The notes beneath the pieces were generated by a model, which worked only from the letters and a program-made list of their open reading frames with translations, was not told where the DNA came from and ran no database searches. From Flaveria trinervia (Eukaryota; Streptophyta; Magnoliopsida; Asterales; Asteraceae), in NCBI GenBank assembly GCA_025506515.1, contig CM046453.1, positions 33,561,715 through 33,625,714 on the forward strand: DNA of 64,000 bases. The letters are read 5' to 3'. The translations under genes were made by a program, and so were the position numbers. Shown one piece after another: positions 1-10,557 of this stretch. The first letter of the stretch is position 1. Each line of letters begins with the position of its first letter.

Positions 1-300
1 AGGGAGGACGTGGAGTGCTGATTACTAGCAATCGAGGAGAGTAGATACCTCGATGATTAGGCATTGCACACAATGCATGACTGACTTACAAGGGTAGAAG
101 AGGACATGTCATCCATGACGCAGAGAGTGGAGGCGGTAGAGCAGTGAGCTACCCAAGTAGAGCAGCGGGCGACCGTGGCTAAAGAAAGAGTGAGGGTGAT
201 GGAAGAGTGCTTGGAGTCATCTACTGCATTGGCAGCGGTGTGTATGCTCATGGCCATGGTAGTAGTGCAGACAAGTGCATTCACTCATTTATCCTGTTGA
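1..300 (+). pseudogene. Degenerate pre-gag coiled-coil region of element A
   Basis: The plus strand gives broken stretches rich in Glu, Arg, Val and Ala (for example VEQRATVAKERVRVMEE) that look like a heptad coiled coil. Such leaders occur upstream of gag in related plant gypsy elements. Stops interrupt it and no start is visible. The minus-strand open frame over the same bases is a shadow. From 301 to 524 I see only AT-rich spacer. Confidence 0.4.
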
Positions 301-524
301 TTGCGTATCATGAGCGGGTTGTGCTCACGTAATATTGGATATTAACTTGTTGTAGGAGTATGTACTCTCGAAATATTTTGTAATTCATACAATTTATTAA
401 GTGATGTTATCTTTTATGTATTGCGTGGTTGATTGGTTGTTATGATTGTTTACTTTTGGTGCACATGTGTTTGACATTATTACATATTGTTTTATCTTGC
501 TTATCATTATGATTTAAAGAAAAC

Positions 525-1800
525 ATGCCACCACGAAGGAGAAACATCAGAACCAATATGGGAAGCGGTACTCCCATGACTGCAGAGGCCATCGAACAGC
601 TTGTGGTGCAACAAGTGGCGGATGCAATCGCACATCACGACGCGAATCGTAGTGCAGGAGGATCTGAAGTGAATGGCGGCAATGTTAGTGGCGTAGGAGG
701 TATCATAATGTCTAGTGTACCTAAAGACCTAAGATACAAAGGTCGTGTTAATGTTTAATTATTACTAATATGATTAAACATCCAACACAGGATCTAATGT
801 CAACAAAAAAGGTTGCTCCTACAAGACGTTTTTGAACTGTAAACTATTTAACTTTCGCGGTAATGAAGGAGCTGTTGGTTTGGTCCGCTAGATAGAAAAG
901 ATGGAATCTGTTCAGCGAATCAGTAACTGTGCTGAGGAGAATAAGACAAAACTTGCCACCTGTGCCTTTGAAGGTCAAGCACTCACTTGGTGGAATGCCC
1001 ATGCCCAGACTTTGGGTATTGACGTTGCGTACCAAATCACTTGGCATGAGTTGAAAAAAATGCTAACTGACGAATACTGCCCCTGAAATGAATTGCATAA
1101 ACTTGAGGTCGAATTCTAGAGCCACACCATGAAGGGTGCAGAAGTTACAAGCTATACCACCCGATTCCATGATCTTGCTTGTCTATGCCCTCACATGGTT
1201 AACCAGAGTTCAAGCGTGTGGAAAGGTACATTTGGGGCCTTTCACCCCAATTTCAGAGCATGGTGACCTGATCCAAGCCAACCACCATCCAAGAGGCTGT
1301 CAGGATTGCCCATGACCTGATCAAGATGTACGTTAGGGACCGTTTGTGAAGAAGACGGTAGTGGAAAGAAACTATGACAACAAGAGGAAGTGAGACAACA
1401 ATCATGGTCGAAATGCTTCGCACCAACACTAAAACAAACAAGAGTTTGTTAGGGCTTTTATTGCTGGCCCATCTGAGAAGAAGACAAAAGGTGGGTATGC
1501 TGGAAACCAACCTAAGTGCAACAAGTGTAACTTTCATCACCTAGGTGCATGTGGAGATTCCATGTGCCAGAAGTGCAAACGTTTTGGCCATGCGACTAAA
1601 GACTGCTGAAAGCCCAACCCTACTCCTAAAACAGGAAACAATCGTTCGTGCTTTAAATGTGGCGTTGCCGGACATCTTCGCAAGGATTGTCCAAACTTGA
1701 AGCATACTGGTGGAAACAACGCACGTGGTCGAGCTTTTGTGATTGGAGCTGGAGAAGCTCGGCAGGACCCGAACATTGTTACGGGTACATTTCTTGTAAG
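525..1800 (+). pseudogene. gag: Element A gag: capsid and nucleocapsid remnant
   Basis: The ATG at 525 opens MPPRRRNIRTNMGSG, a basic gag start, but the frame stops at 758 and changes several times. Capsid-like wording (ALTWWNAHAQTLG, then an EYCP segment) lies at about 960-1085. Nucleocapsid follows: a Cys/His cluster at about 1516-1608 and a clean CX2CX4HX4C knuckle, CFKCGVAGHLRKDC, at 1649-1690. Gag would form the particle core and bind element RNA. Frameshifts and stops (for example the TGA after the first knuckle) make it non-functional as read. Confidence 0.75.
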
Positions 1801-2699
1801 TAATATCTATGCATCAATCCTATTCGATACAGGTGCCAATATCAGTTTTTGGGTCAAGTGAAATTAGTCCACTACTAGAAATCACTCCTACCCATTTGAC
1901 TTCTAAGTATACAATAGAGTTAGCTGATGGTAAGTTGATCAAAATTGACAAGATCATACAAGGATGCACTCTCAGCTTGGCGGATCACACGTTCGATATA
2001 GATTTACTACCTGTAACCCTAGGGAGTTTTGACGTTGTTATTGGCATGGATAGCTTGTCGAAAAACCGAGAGGAAATCATTTGTCGTGAGAAGATTGTTC
2101 GTATTCCACTTCCAAGTGGAGAGACCATATCGATTCAAGGGAAAAGTATGGTACGGTGCTAGGATCATGTCATGTATGAAGGCCGTAAAAGTACTTGCAA
2201 AAGGGCTATCATGCAATCTTGGCGCACGTAGTGGAGAAGCAAACTGAAAAGAATCGAGGATACCCATCGTGTGAGACTATCCAGAAGTCTTTCCCGAGGA
2301 CTTACCCCGACTTCCACCTCAATGGCAAGTCGACTTTTGAATTGACTTGGTACCCGGAGCTGGTCCAGTAGCACGATCCCCATACCGATTAGCGCTATCA
2401 GAGATGCAAGAGTTGTCTAATCAATTACAAGAATTGTTAGATAAATGATTCATAACACCAAGTTACTCACCCGATGTTATTTGTTAAGAAGAAGGGTGGA
2501 TCTTTTTGAATATGCATCGACTACCGAGAGTTAAACAAACTCACCATTAAGAACCGGTACCCCCTCCCTTGAATCAACGACTTATTTGACTAACATCAGG
2601 GATCTAGTTACTACTCGAAGATTGACTTACGTTCGGGATATCACCAATTACGAATCCAAGGGGAAGATATCCCCAAGACCGCATTTCGATCTCGTTATG
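1801..2699 (+). pseudogene. pol: Element A protease and N-terminal reverse transcriptase, cut by element B
   Basis: An aspartic protease signature, LFDTGA, is at about 1821-1837. A frameshift follows, and the second half of the protease is open at 1809-2162 (ELADGKLIKI, SFDVVIGMD). The linker and RT N-terminus continue from about 2380 with [12 protein letters not shown], then [18 protein letters not shown] at about 2515-2570 and [13 protein letters not shown] at about 2620-2655. Stops lie at the RT start and in the finger region. The reading ends at 2699, where element B interrupts. Protease would mature gag-pol and RT would copy element RNA. Confidence 0.8.
2695..2699. repeat. Target-site duplication of element B, left copy (ttatg)
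   Basis: The five bases directly left of B's terminal TG are ttatg and recur at 13880-13884. The duplicated bases belong to the RT codons for Tyr-Gly of element A. Confidence 0.95.
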
Positions 2700-4863
2700 T
2701 GTCACACCCGAGCCCAGGTAGGGTGGGACATCACAGACTAGCAACAACATATGGCAGCGAAAACAAACCATTACAAGAGCTCAAAGGAGAGAATATCACA
2801 TGGCATTAAAAGTTTTCAAAAGATACGGGGCTAGAAATAGATCCAGCCCCCAAATGAGTTATACAACCAACGTAGAAACAAATTGTATTTGCTCAACAGA
2901 AATGTAAATTGTTCAAATTGTTCATTAAGTAAAATAAGCCAATGCCATGGTCACAGGATAAGTCTAGGTCTTCACAACAGCTAGGATCTCTTCATAAATT
3001 ACTTGAAACATGCTCAAAAAGAAATTTGTGTCAACTAAAAAGTTGGTGAATTCAAGTGCTTAAAGTTTAAAAACAAAACAGACTTAACAAATCCTCATTT
3101 GATAAAAAGGAATGAATCATAGTTTCAACATCATGGGAGAATCATAATCAACCTTGCACTCAGTCCCGGTTGGCCTCTTCTAAAGTTGTGTTTAACCGGC
3201 TATTCCCGAAGGAAGAACCGAGCCCTAAACCAGTGTACCATACCTGCCCGATGGATCACCATAGTTTCTTAACAAAACCTGTCACATGCCACAAACAACC
3301 CCTCAGGATCTTAGTGGGGTACCCTTCCTCGAACGGAAGCCACTATTTTTGGGGGATTCCCCAAATAAATCTATCCATATACAATAAGCGGTTCACGAAA
3401 GAATTAATGATCATGATATAAGTATGAGCAGGTAACCATAAATCCCACATACAATCACCAAGTAAAGCACAAATATAGTTCATAAATAACAGAGCATGTT
3501 TCACCCAAAGCAGTAGTACAAAGGGGATCACTAGAACTCACCTTAGGTGTTAAGCCAAAAAATAACTCTTCGTGTGCCGGGAATGTCTCAAGTCTAGCAC
3601 CCTAACATGAATATTAAGTGATAAGAAACTACTCTAAACTTATTAGGTGCAACAAGTGTGTCAAAAATTTAGTTGTCGGATAAGGCTTTGATCCGTGAGG
3701 GTTGTATAAAAAGTTTCCTTTTATGGAAAGTCATGGTTTCCCATATAATTTAGGATTTTTCATCATTAAGTTAAGGATAAAGGGTAAATATGTTGTTCAA
3801 GTTATTATTAGTCTCATAAGATTCGGTAATAAAGTTTGGTCAAATTTTACAGTTTAGTCCCTCAAGTTTCAAAATTGACAGTTCTACCCTCAAGTTTGAT
3901 TTCTTACTCTTTATGACAATTAAGACCAAAAATCAGGTTCTTAGAGTAAAAATTGACTTATTATTTAGTATGTGTTCCAAATTTTCAGAATATGGATCCG
4001 GTTTAAAACCTATGCGTTCAACGTTCCCGGTTGCGGTAAAACCGGAGAGTTTTAACGGTTAATTAAGGATTTTCCTATATTTGAGTCTTGGACCAATCAG
4101 TATAATCTTAAGGAAATTTTTATAAGTTTCAAGTCCTTTAATTGTGAAAATTTTCCTCTAATTGTTGAAAGCCTCGTTTTTATGTTTAACCCGTTAAAAC
4201 GTGTTTTCAACCGAATTTGACCATTTAAAAGCTTATTTGACCAATATTTCCAATCCTTTAGGTCTTTTAACACTTAACTTGCTGAAAGGACATGGCCCAG
4301 TTAATACATGTTTCTAGTTAAAATGCCATTTAATTATCCTTTTGACCATTTAAATTACCCATTGACTCCAGAAGACTGTATTAACCATTATTAAGCCTGG
4401 TATACTTTTTAAGATGGTTAAAATCCATGTTTTATTATTTTTAAAGTTGTTTTACCATGTTTCGGGTCCCGAAAATGACTAAAGTGGGTCTAATCTTAAC
4501 ATGTCTTTAATTTCCAGAGATTAACCATTTACCACACACTTAATATTCATAAATTGTTTTTGAAATCATGCCACAAACTCACGGCTAGGTCACCAACACA
4601 ACAATGAACCATCAACTTAGTGATTTAGCCATAACCGATAGTAACACATGTGTAAATCCTTATAACTTGCGCTTAAACATTATCCAAACCTTATTTAACT
4701 TTAATATCAGATTATTAAGGTGTTCCAAATTCACTCATGTGCAGGTTATGAACCTTGGTTGAGAGGGTTTTCAAACAAGTGCTTAAATAGTGTTATTTCA
4801 TGTAGAAAGAGGGTTTTAAAGGTGTAGCCCATGCAATAACCACATGTTCGAGTTATATAACCT
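2700..4863 (-). repeat. Element B 3' LTR, truncated at its inner end
   Basis: Collinear with 10558 to about 12771 of the right LTR, from the outer terminus to the words around 4840-4863. Similarity then ends abruptly and integrase sequence begins. About 1.1 kb of LTR (equivalent to about 12772-13879) is missing. The left copy also lacks about 54 bp present in the right copy near 12137-12200. Open frames within it are not coding. Confidence 0.88.
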
Positions 4864-5640
4864 TTACTTGGTGATCGGGTCCCATTACTTGGCTATTACT
4901 GATCTCATTCCAGTTCAATGGTGATCGGCATTTCCTGCCATATAGAGAATCATATGGAGCTGCCTTGATACTTGCGTGGTAACTATTATTATAGGCGAAT
5001 TCCACCAAAGGGAGATGGTTGTCCCAACTTCCACCCAAGTCAATCACGCAAGCTCTTCACATATCCTCCAACGTTTGAATGGTGCTTTCGCTCTGACCGT
5101 CGGTTTGTGGGTGGTACGCGGTGCTTAGATCCAAACGGGTTCCTAAAGCCTGCTGGAATGATTTCCAGAAACGAGAAGTGAAACGGCTATCATGGTCGGA
5201 GATGATCGACAAAGGCACTCCATGCCTAGTTACTATCTCATCAACATATAGTTGGGCCAATTTCGTCAAGTTGTAGTCTTCTTGAATTGGCAAAAAGTGA
5301 GCTGCCTTTGTTAGCCTATCCACTATCACCCAAATAGCATCATGGCCTCTAAACGTTCAGGGTAACTTTGTAACAAAATCCATCGTGACGTTATCCCATT
5401 TCCATTTTGGGATTCCGGGCTGTTGTAACGTTCCTAACAGTTTTTGATTTTCAGCTTTTACCATGGCACATGTTAGACATTTCCCAACATAATTAGCGAT
5501 TGATTTCTTGATTCCAGGCCATAAAAAAGTGCCTTTAGATCCTGGTACATTTTATCACTTCCAGGTGAACCGAGTACCTAGACTTGTGGGCTCCGTCGAG
5601 GATTACCTCTCGAATTCCTCCATGCTTCGACACCTATGTT
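4853..5640 (-). pseudogene. pol: Element B integrase core, C-terminus deleted
   Basis: Minus-strand integrase. The core with [15 protein letters not shown] and [15 protein letters not shown] lies at 5057-5329, and the third catalytic residue (Glu in DGQSESTIQ) is still present. The segment with [15 protein letters not shown] and YGRKCRSP is at 4853-5047 after a frame break. A degraded zinc-binding region is at about 5400-5640. The GPY/F and chromodomain parts normally following are absent, because the sequence runs straight into the truncated LTR. Integrase would insert the cDNA; this copy cannot be complete. Confidence 0.82.
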
Positions 5641-6240
5641 CTCCCTTCGTACTTGTATGTACCATCGTCCCCTGTCTCAAATCGCTTTTCCATTCCGCTT
5701 AACCCTTCTTCTTTTAACCTTTCTTCCTTTAATGCTTTGTTTTGAGCTTCTTTCAGTTTTGTGATAAGGTTGGTATACACACTCATCCTTAAGGCTCGTA
5801 CACGAAGAGGCTTTTCTCTCTCCTTTATGATCAAATCATCTGCCACAACACTGGCCTTATCGGGATGGTAATGGATTTTGCATTCATAGTCGTTTAGCAG
5901 CTCGACCCATCTTCTCTGACGCATGTTTAGCATCTTTTGGTCAACAATGTGTTGCAAACTTCTATGGTCAGTGTAAATGATGCACTTCGTGCCATAGAGG
6001 TAGTGCCTCCATATTTTGAGAGCAAACACCATGGCACCCAATTCCAGATCGTGCATCGTATAGTTCTTCTCATGATCATTTAGCAGTCTAGATGCATAAG
6101 CAATCACCTTGTTGCGTGCATCAGTACACATCCTAGTCCTTGACGCGAAGCGTCACAATAGGCCATGAAATCTTCTACTCCTTCTGGAAGAGCAAGGATA
6201 GGTGCATTGCGCGAGAAGTCCATCACAAACGCCTCATTCT
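5634..6240 (-). pseudogene. pol: Element B RNase H
   Basis: A 165-residue open frame (5634-6131) shows the gypsy RNase [38 protein letters not shown] (catalytic Glu), and [10 protein letters not shown] (catalytic Asp), followed by the [29 protein letters not shown] connector to integrase. Upstream, the first catalytic Asp region (6131-6240) is in another frame. It would degrade RNA in the RNA-DNA hybrid. Confidence 0.82.
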
Positions 6241-7021
6241 ACTCTCGTTCCCACATAATGGTTGTGTTCTTCCTAGTTAGTGCGGTCAAGGGTTGCACTA
6301 TGCGCAAGAAGTCATGTATAAACCGTCGGTAGTATCCGGCCAGCCCTAAGAATTGCCTTATCTCTGTGGGAGTTTCAGGAATCTTCCAATCCTTTATAGC
6401 CTCAATCTTGGAAGGGTCAACTTGAATCCCATTCTCATTTACCACATGCCCTAAGAATTGAATCTTACGTCTAGAATTCGCATTTAGAGAATTCGACATA
6501 TAGTTCATTCTTGAGTAATTCAAGAATTAGCCTGAGATGCTTCTCGTGCTCGTCCTTACTACGGGAGTAGATCAGTATGTCATCGATAACACGATCACAA
6601 ACTTCTCGAGATAAGGGCGGCAAACGCGGTTCATGAGGTCCATGAACGCTACTGGTGCATTAGTCAGTCCAAAGGGCGTGACTAAATACTCATAGTGTCC
6701 ATACCTAGTTCGGAAGGCCGTTTTGGGTATGTCCTCTTCTCTTATATTCAATTGGTGGTAACCTGACCTCAAATCTATTTTGGAGAAATAACTTGCTCCT
6801 TTCAGTTGATCAAATAGGTCATCTATGCTCAGAAGGGGGTAACGGTTCTTTATGGTCAACTTGTTCAGTTCTTTGTAATCAATGCACATTCATAGGGTTC
6901 CGTCTTTCTTTTTCACGAACAGTACCGGGGAACCCCATGGAGAGACACTCGGACGTATGAATCCCTTGTCAAGTAGTTCTTGAATTTGCACCATCAGTTC
7001 CTTCATTTCAGGTGGGGCGAG
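6239..7021 (-). pseudogene. pol: Element B reverse transcriptase
   Basis: RT palm and fingers at 6572-6889 ([47 protein letters not shown]). The thumb/connection is at 6239-6523 ([29 protein letters not shown]). The catalytic F-[IV]-D-D segment is hit by a one-base deletion near 6588, so the frame that reads FVIVL runs out of frame before the two Asp codons. The N-terminal edge (6890-7021) contains a stop in the finger region. Confidence 0.85.
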
Positions 7022-7610
7022 TTAGTACGCTACCCTGGCTACTGGTGTAGCACCACGCAGCAAATCTATCTGGAATTCAACTTGTGGATTTGGGGGGAGT
7101 CCCGATAGGTCTTCCAGAAACACTTCTGGGTATTCAGAAACCACGTGTATATGTAAAATTTTCTTCTCCTCTTGGGTCTTCATCACATAGACTATGAAAG
7201 CTGGACATCCCTTTATTGAGGTCTTGGTAGCTTTTAAGTGGGATACCATGGGGGTATAGAGTGTTACTCCTCTCCCCTTTTACCACTAACACTTCCTCGT
7301 CACCCAACAGTATCTTGAGTAGGCACTCATCACATACAATTTCGACTCTATGCTTAGCTACCAGTCCATATCAACAACCACATCGAATCCTCCTAACTTA
7401 ATGGGCATCAGATTTATCCTAAATGTATTTCCTTTTAGATTCAGTGAGCAATCCTTGATGACTTCATTAGTTTCTAAAATGTTACCGTCAGCTAATTCTA
7501 CAGTAAATGTATCGGTTAAGGTACACGCGTCTAAGTCAATCAAAGACCTAAAAGTACTAGAGACAAAACTAGCAGTCACTCCAGTATCAAACAGAACAGT
7601 AGCAGGATGA
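7022..7610 (-). pseudogene. pol: Element B protease and protease-RT linker
   Basis: The minus-strand aspartic protease lies at about 7358-7610: VLFDTGVTASFVSSTF holds the DTG triad, and GGFDVVVDMDW closes the domain. The linker with YPEVFLEDLSGLPPNPQVEF and the start of the RT module is open at 7022-7249. The frame breaks between 7249 and 7358. The catalytic triad is DTG where the sister elements D and F read DSG. Confidence 0.8.
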
Positions 7611-8975
7611 TTGTTTACAAGGAACGTACCATAAACCACATCAGGTTCCCTACGAGCTCCAGCTGGGTCCATAACAAATGCTCTTCCCTTTGGCTTGTTG
7701 TGCTTGGCATCCTTGTCTCTACCCAACTTAGGACACCTGTTCCTCATGTGCCCTGGATCCCCACATTCATAACATTGTTTTCCTGGTGCGTAGTATGGTC
7801 CTTGATTAGATGACGTGTTCTCTTGCATCTTAACACGGGCATTGGGTTACATTCCCCTTGATGGTGTAGTTTGCACTTGTTGCAAAATGGGCTTGTCCTC
7901 GAGTACAGTCTGGGTCTTGCTTCCCTGATCATCGCGCCTCGCACCTTGAGAACTCTTCCTACCTGACCCGCTACTACTTCCAACCGCTCTCTTTACTTCA
8001 AACGCTTTCTTTTCTCACCAATAGACTCCCTCTTTCATCAGCCCTAACTTGCTCAGTCCATCCAACCCTAACTAAGTCATTAGTCAAACTACTAGTAAGG
8101 TCAACTGCAGCTTGTACGGTTAAAGACTAGGAGGAACGGACCATTCCCCTAACTCTTGGGTGTAGCCAGATGAATCGTGCTACACCTTTAGATTCGGGTG
8201 TCACCAGATAGGGAACCAGTCGGGATAGGGCTAAGAAACGATTGATATATTCCATGTAGTTAGCACATTTCATTTCCAAACTTAGGAATTCTGTCTCTAG
8301 TATCCCGAGTTGATTGATGGGGCAATACTTGCTGGTTATCAGTTCCCTGAATTCGGTCCAACACATTTGGTTAGCCACATTTCTTCCACGGGTTTGAGTA
8401 ATCGACTTCCACCATTCAAGATCCGATCCCTTGAGGGATTAGGATGCGAACCTTACCTTATGATCCACCTTGCACGTGCTAATGTCCAAGACAGCTTCCA
8501 TTTCATCAATCCATCTCTACGTCTCTATAGCACCCTCGGTGCCATAGAAGTCCTTACGCTTACATGCCATGAAGGCTTTATAGGAGCATCCGTTCTTTAA
8601 TGCCTCGGCTCCTTGTCGTGGCCGTCGTCGTTCCTGGCCAATCATTACCATTAGTATTACACCGATCAGTATTGATCTGAGCGATAATGGTCGGGATGGC
8701 GCTAGCAAGTTGTTGTGCTACGAGGTTAGCAATTCTCTCGTCATTTCTTGATTAGCATTTTCCCTGCGGGGAGTTCCTGGTGGGGTAGGTTGGTTTCCAG
8801 TTTGTCTGGCTTCCTCACGACGGCCCCTAGTGGCTCCTCGCCGCCCAAATCGTGTTCCTCTCTGAGTCGGCATTCTGATAGTATCACAAATATATTCGTT
8901 TAGCATCTCAAAATTTGTTTCGAATAGCTCATGCAACAATACCCTATTATACCATGCCTCGGGAGGAGGGATCAT
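7611..8975 (-). pseudogene. gag: Element B gag with one clear zinc knuckle
   Basis: From high to low coordinates: a start region with MPTQRGTRFGRRGATRGRRE (within 8718-8975), a capsid part (WTEFRELITSKYCPINQ and SLEMKCANYMEYINRFLALSRLVP, 8127-8378), a basic linker, then a degraded Cys/His cluster (7744-7983) and a clean knuckle CYECGDPGHMRNRCP at about 7740-7775. Several frames are needed. Gag would build the particle and bind RNA. Confidence 0.75.
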
Positions 8976-8978
8976 GGC

Positions 8979-8981
<3 letters not shown>

Positions 8982-9071
<90 letters not shown>

Positions 9072-9076
9072 ATATA

Positions 9077-9107
<31 letters not shown>
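8982..9107. repeat. (TA)n microsatellite
   Basis: About 126 bp of nearly pure TA repeats with a few TAT interruptions, directly upstream of element B's gag start. Both strands read as Tyr-Ile repeats if translated, which is meaningless. Confidence 0.95.
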
Positions 9108-10536
9108 ACCACTAAGTGATTTTTACAAGGTCCAATTCAAAGCATATATAACAGTTAGACAATCAATTAGAAAGGGGAACGGACCAATTACAAAGCACAA
9201 CATAACATATTGCAATTCAATATAAATAGTCCAATAACCTAGCATCCAAACAAACAGTTCATAGTTGAATAGAGATAGTAGTATCATCTAGAAAAGTTGA
9301 ATCAGAGTCAAGCTCTTACAAGTTGGAAGGTGTCATCACCCCATGATAACAATAATAATAGTATCGAATAATAATTGATATAGTTTCCTTCAACTGCCTG
9401 AAGACAGATAATTCTGCTTCTTACCCCTGCTCTCACATCCACTTTTTCTTCAGCCATCCAAACCATCCTGAGCTCTTCTTTCTCTACTCCTGTTCCAACC
9501 GCTACACCCCATGCGTAGCCATCATAGCCTGGAATTGAGCAGACTAGGAGGTCCGGGTGGCGTGCTGAAGAGTCAACTCGTGACGACGAACGGTCTTCAA
9601 GATCTTATCCAGTGTTGCATCAGAGGGTCCTACGTCGCTTGCATAGCGGCTCGACTGGGAGTAGCTATCACCAGCCAGTACGCTAGGGCCGTCATACATG
9701 TTGTGCCTCAGTGGCATGAGGTGTTCATCATGTGGGTCAAACAGTGGAGGTGCCGGTGTCGGAGTCCTAACAGGTGGGGAGGAGGTGGCATCCTAAAGGA
9801 GACCAAGGGTCCTGGCCTAGCACTCTTGCGTGGATGGGTGATTACATGTGCACCGATATTCCCTATAGGTGGGATGGGTGAGTGAGTAGAAGCAGCTTCG
9901 TGAGGAGAGTGGGAGCGCGTCCGGCTCCTGGAAGGTGATGTGGAGGAAGAGTCCTCAGAAGCTTCAGTGTCATCTGACGTGTCGGATATCCATCCTGGGT
10001 GTCCGCACCTCCGGAGATATGCCTCATACTCTGTCTGAGGCTTCACCCTTTTAAGGGTCCTAATAGGAGTGGTCTCATTATCTGGGTGAGCAGGCGCCTT
10101 ACCTTGATCAACCATAGCCGTGGTGTCTTGTAAGGAATACATCATGAGTAATTTGGTTTCTTATAGCTCATGATTATAATAATAGTACTAGTAATAGTAG
10201 TGATAGCAGTAGCATCTGTTATTCCAACATATCATTACGTGTTACCCAAATCAATAGTCTTTTTAAATAGTATCGGATAACATAGTTCATCATAAAAATC
10301 ATTTAAATCCTATTTTTAAAATAAGTTTCAAAATCATCAATGTTAATCTGAAAAAGTCCAATCATTACCGAAAGGTCCGTGATGGAAATTACGCCTCCGA
10401 AAAATTCATGATTACATTGATCAAGTGTAATCATCAATTTACCCAACCCGATCATCCCAACACTTCCACAAGGACAGTCCTAGGGTATCAGGGTTGTAAC
10501 CTAGGGTCTACTATGGTATTCCTGACTTCTCTACAA
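9108..10536 (-). other. Element B leader with pre-gag ORF
   Basis: A 145-residue open frame at 9708-10145 carries TPIRTLKRVKPQTEYEAYLRR and a Ser/Thr/Arg-rich stretch. A continuation in other frames reaches about 9400. I take it to be the pre-gag leader coding region found in this gypsy group, matching the coiled-coil leader of element A in position only. Bases 9108-9350 and 10150-10536 show no coding signal, only AT-rich sequence. Confidence 0.5.
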
Positions 10537-10540
10537 CCTT

Positions 10541-10557
10541 TGGCTTTGATACCAATC
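10541..10557 (-). promoter_or_regulatory. Element B primer-binding site (initiator tRNA-Met)
   Basis: The minus strand reads TTGGTATCAAAGCCA two bases inside the 5' LTR. It matches the 3' end of initiator tRNA-Met (TGGTATCAGAGC) with one change. It would prime first-strand cDNA synthesis. Confidence 0.9.

Noticed and set aside
8931..9119. Tyr-Ile repeat open frame
   Set aside because: Translation of a TA dinucleotide repeat.
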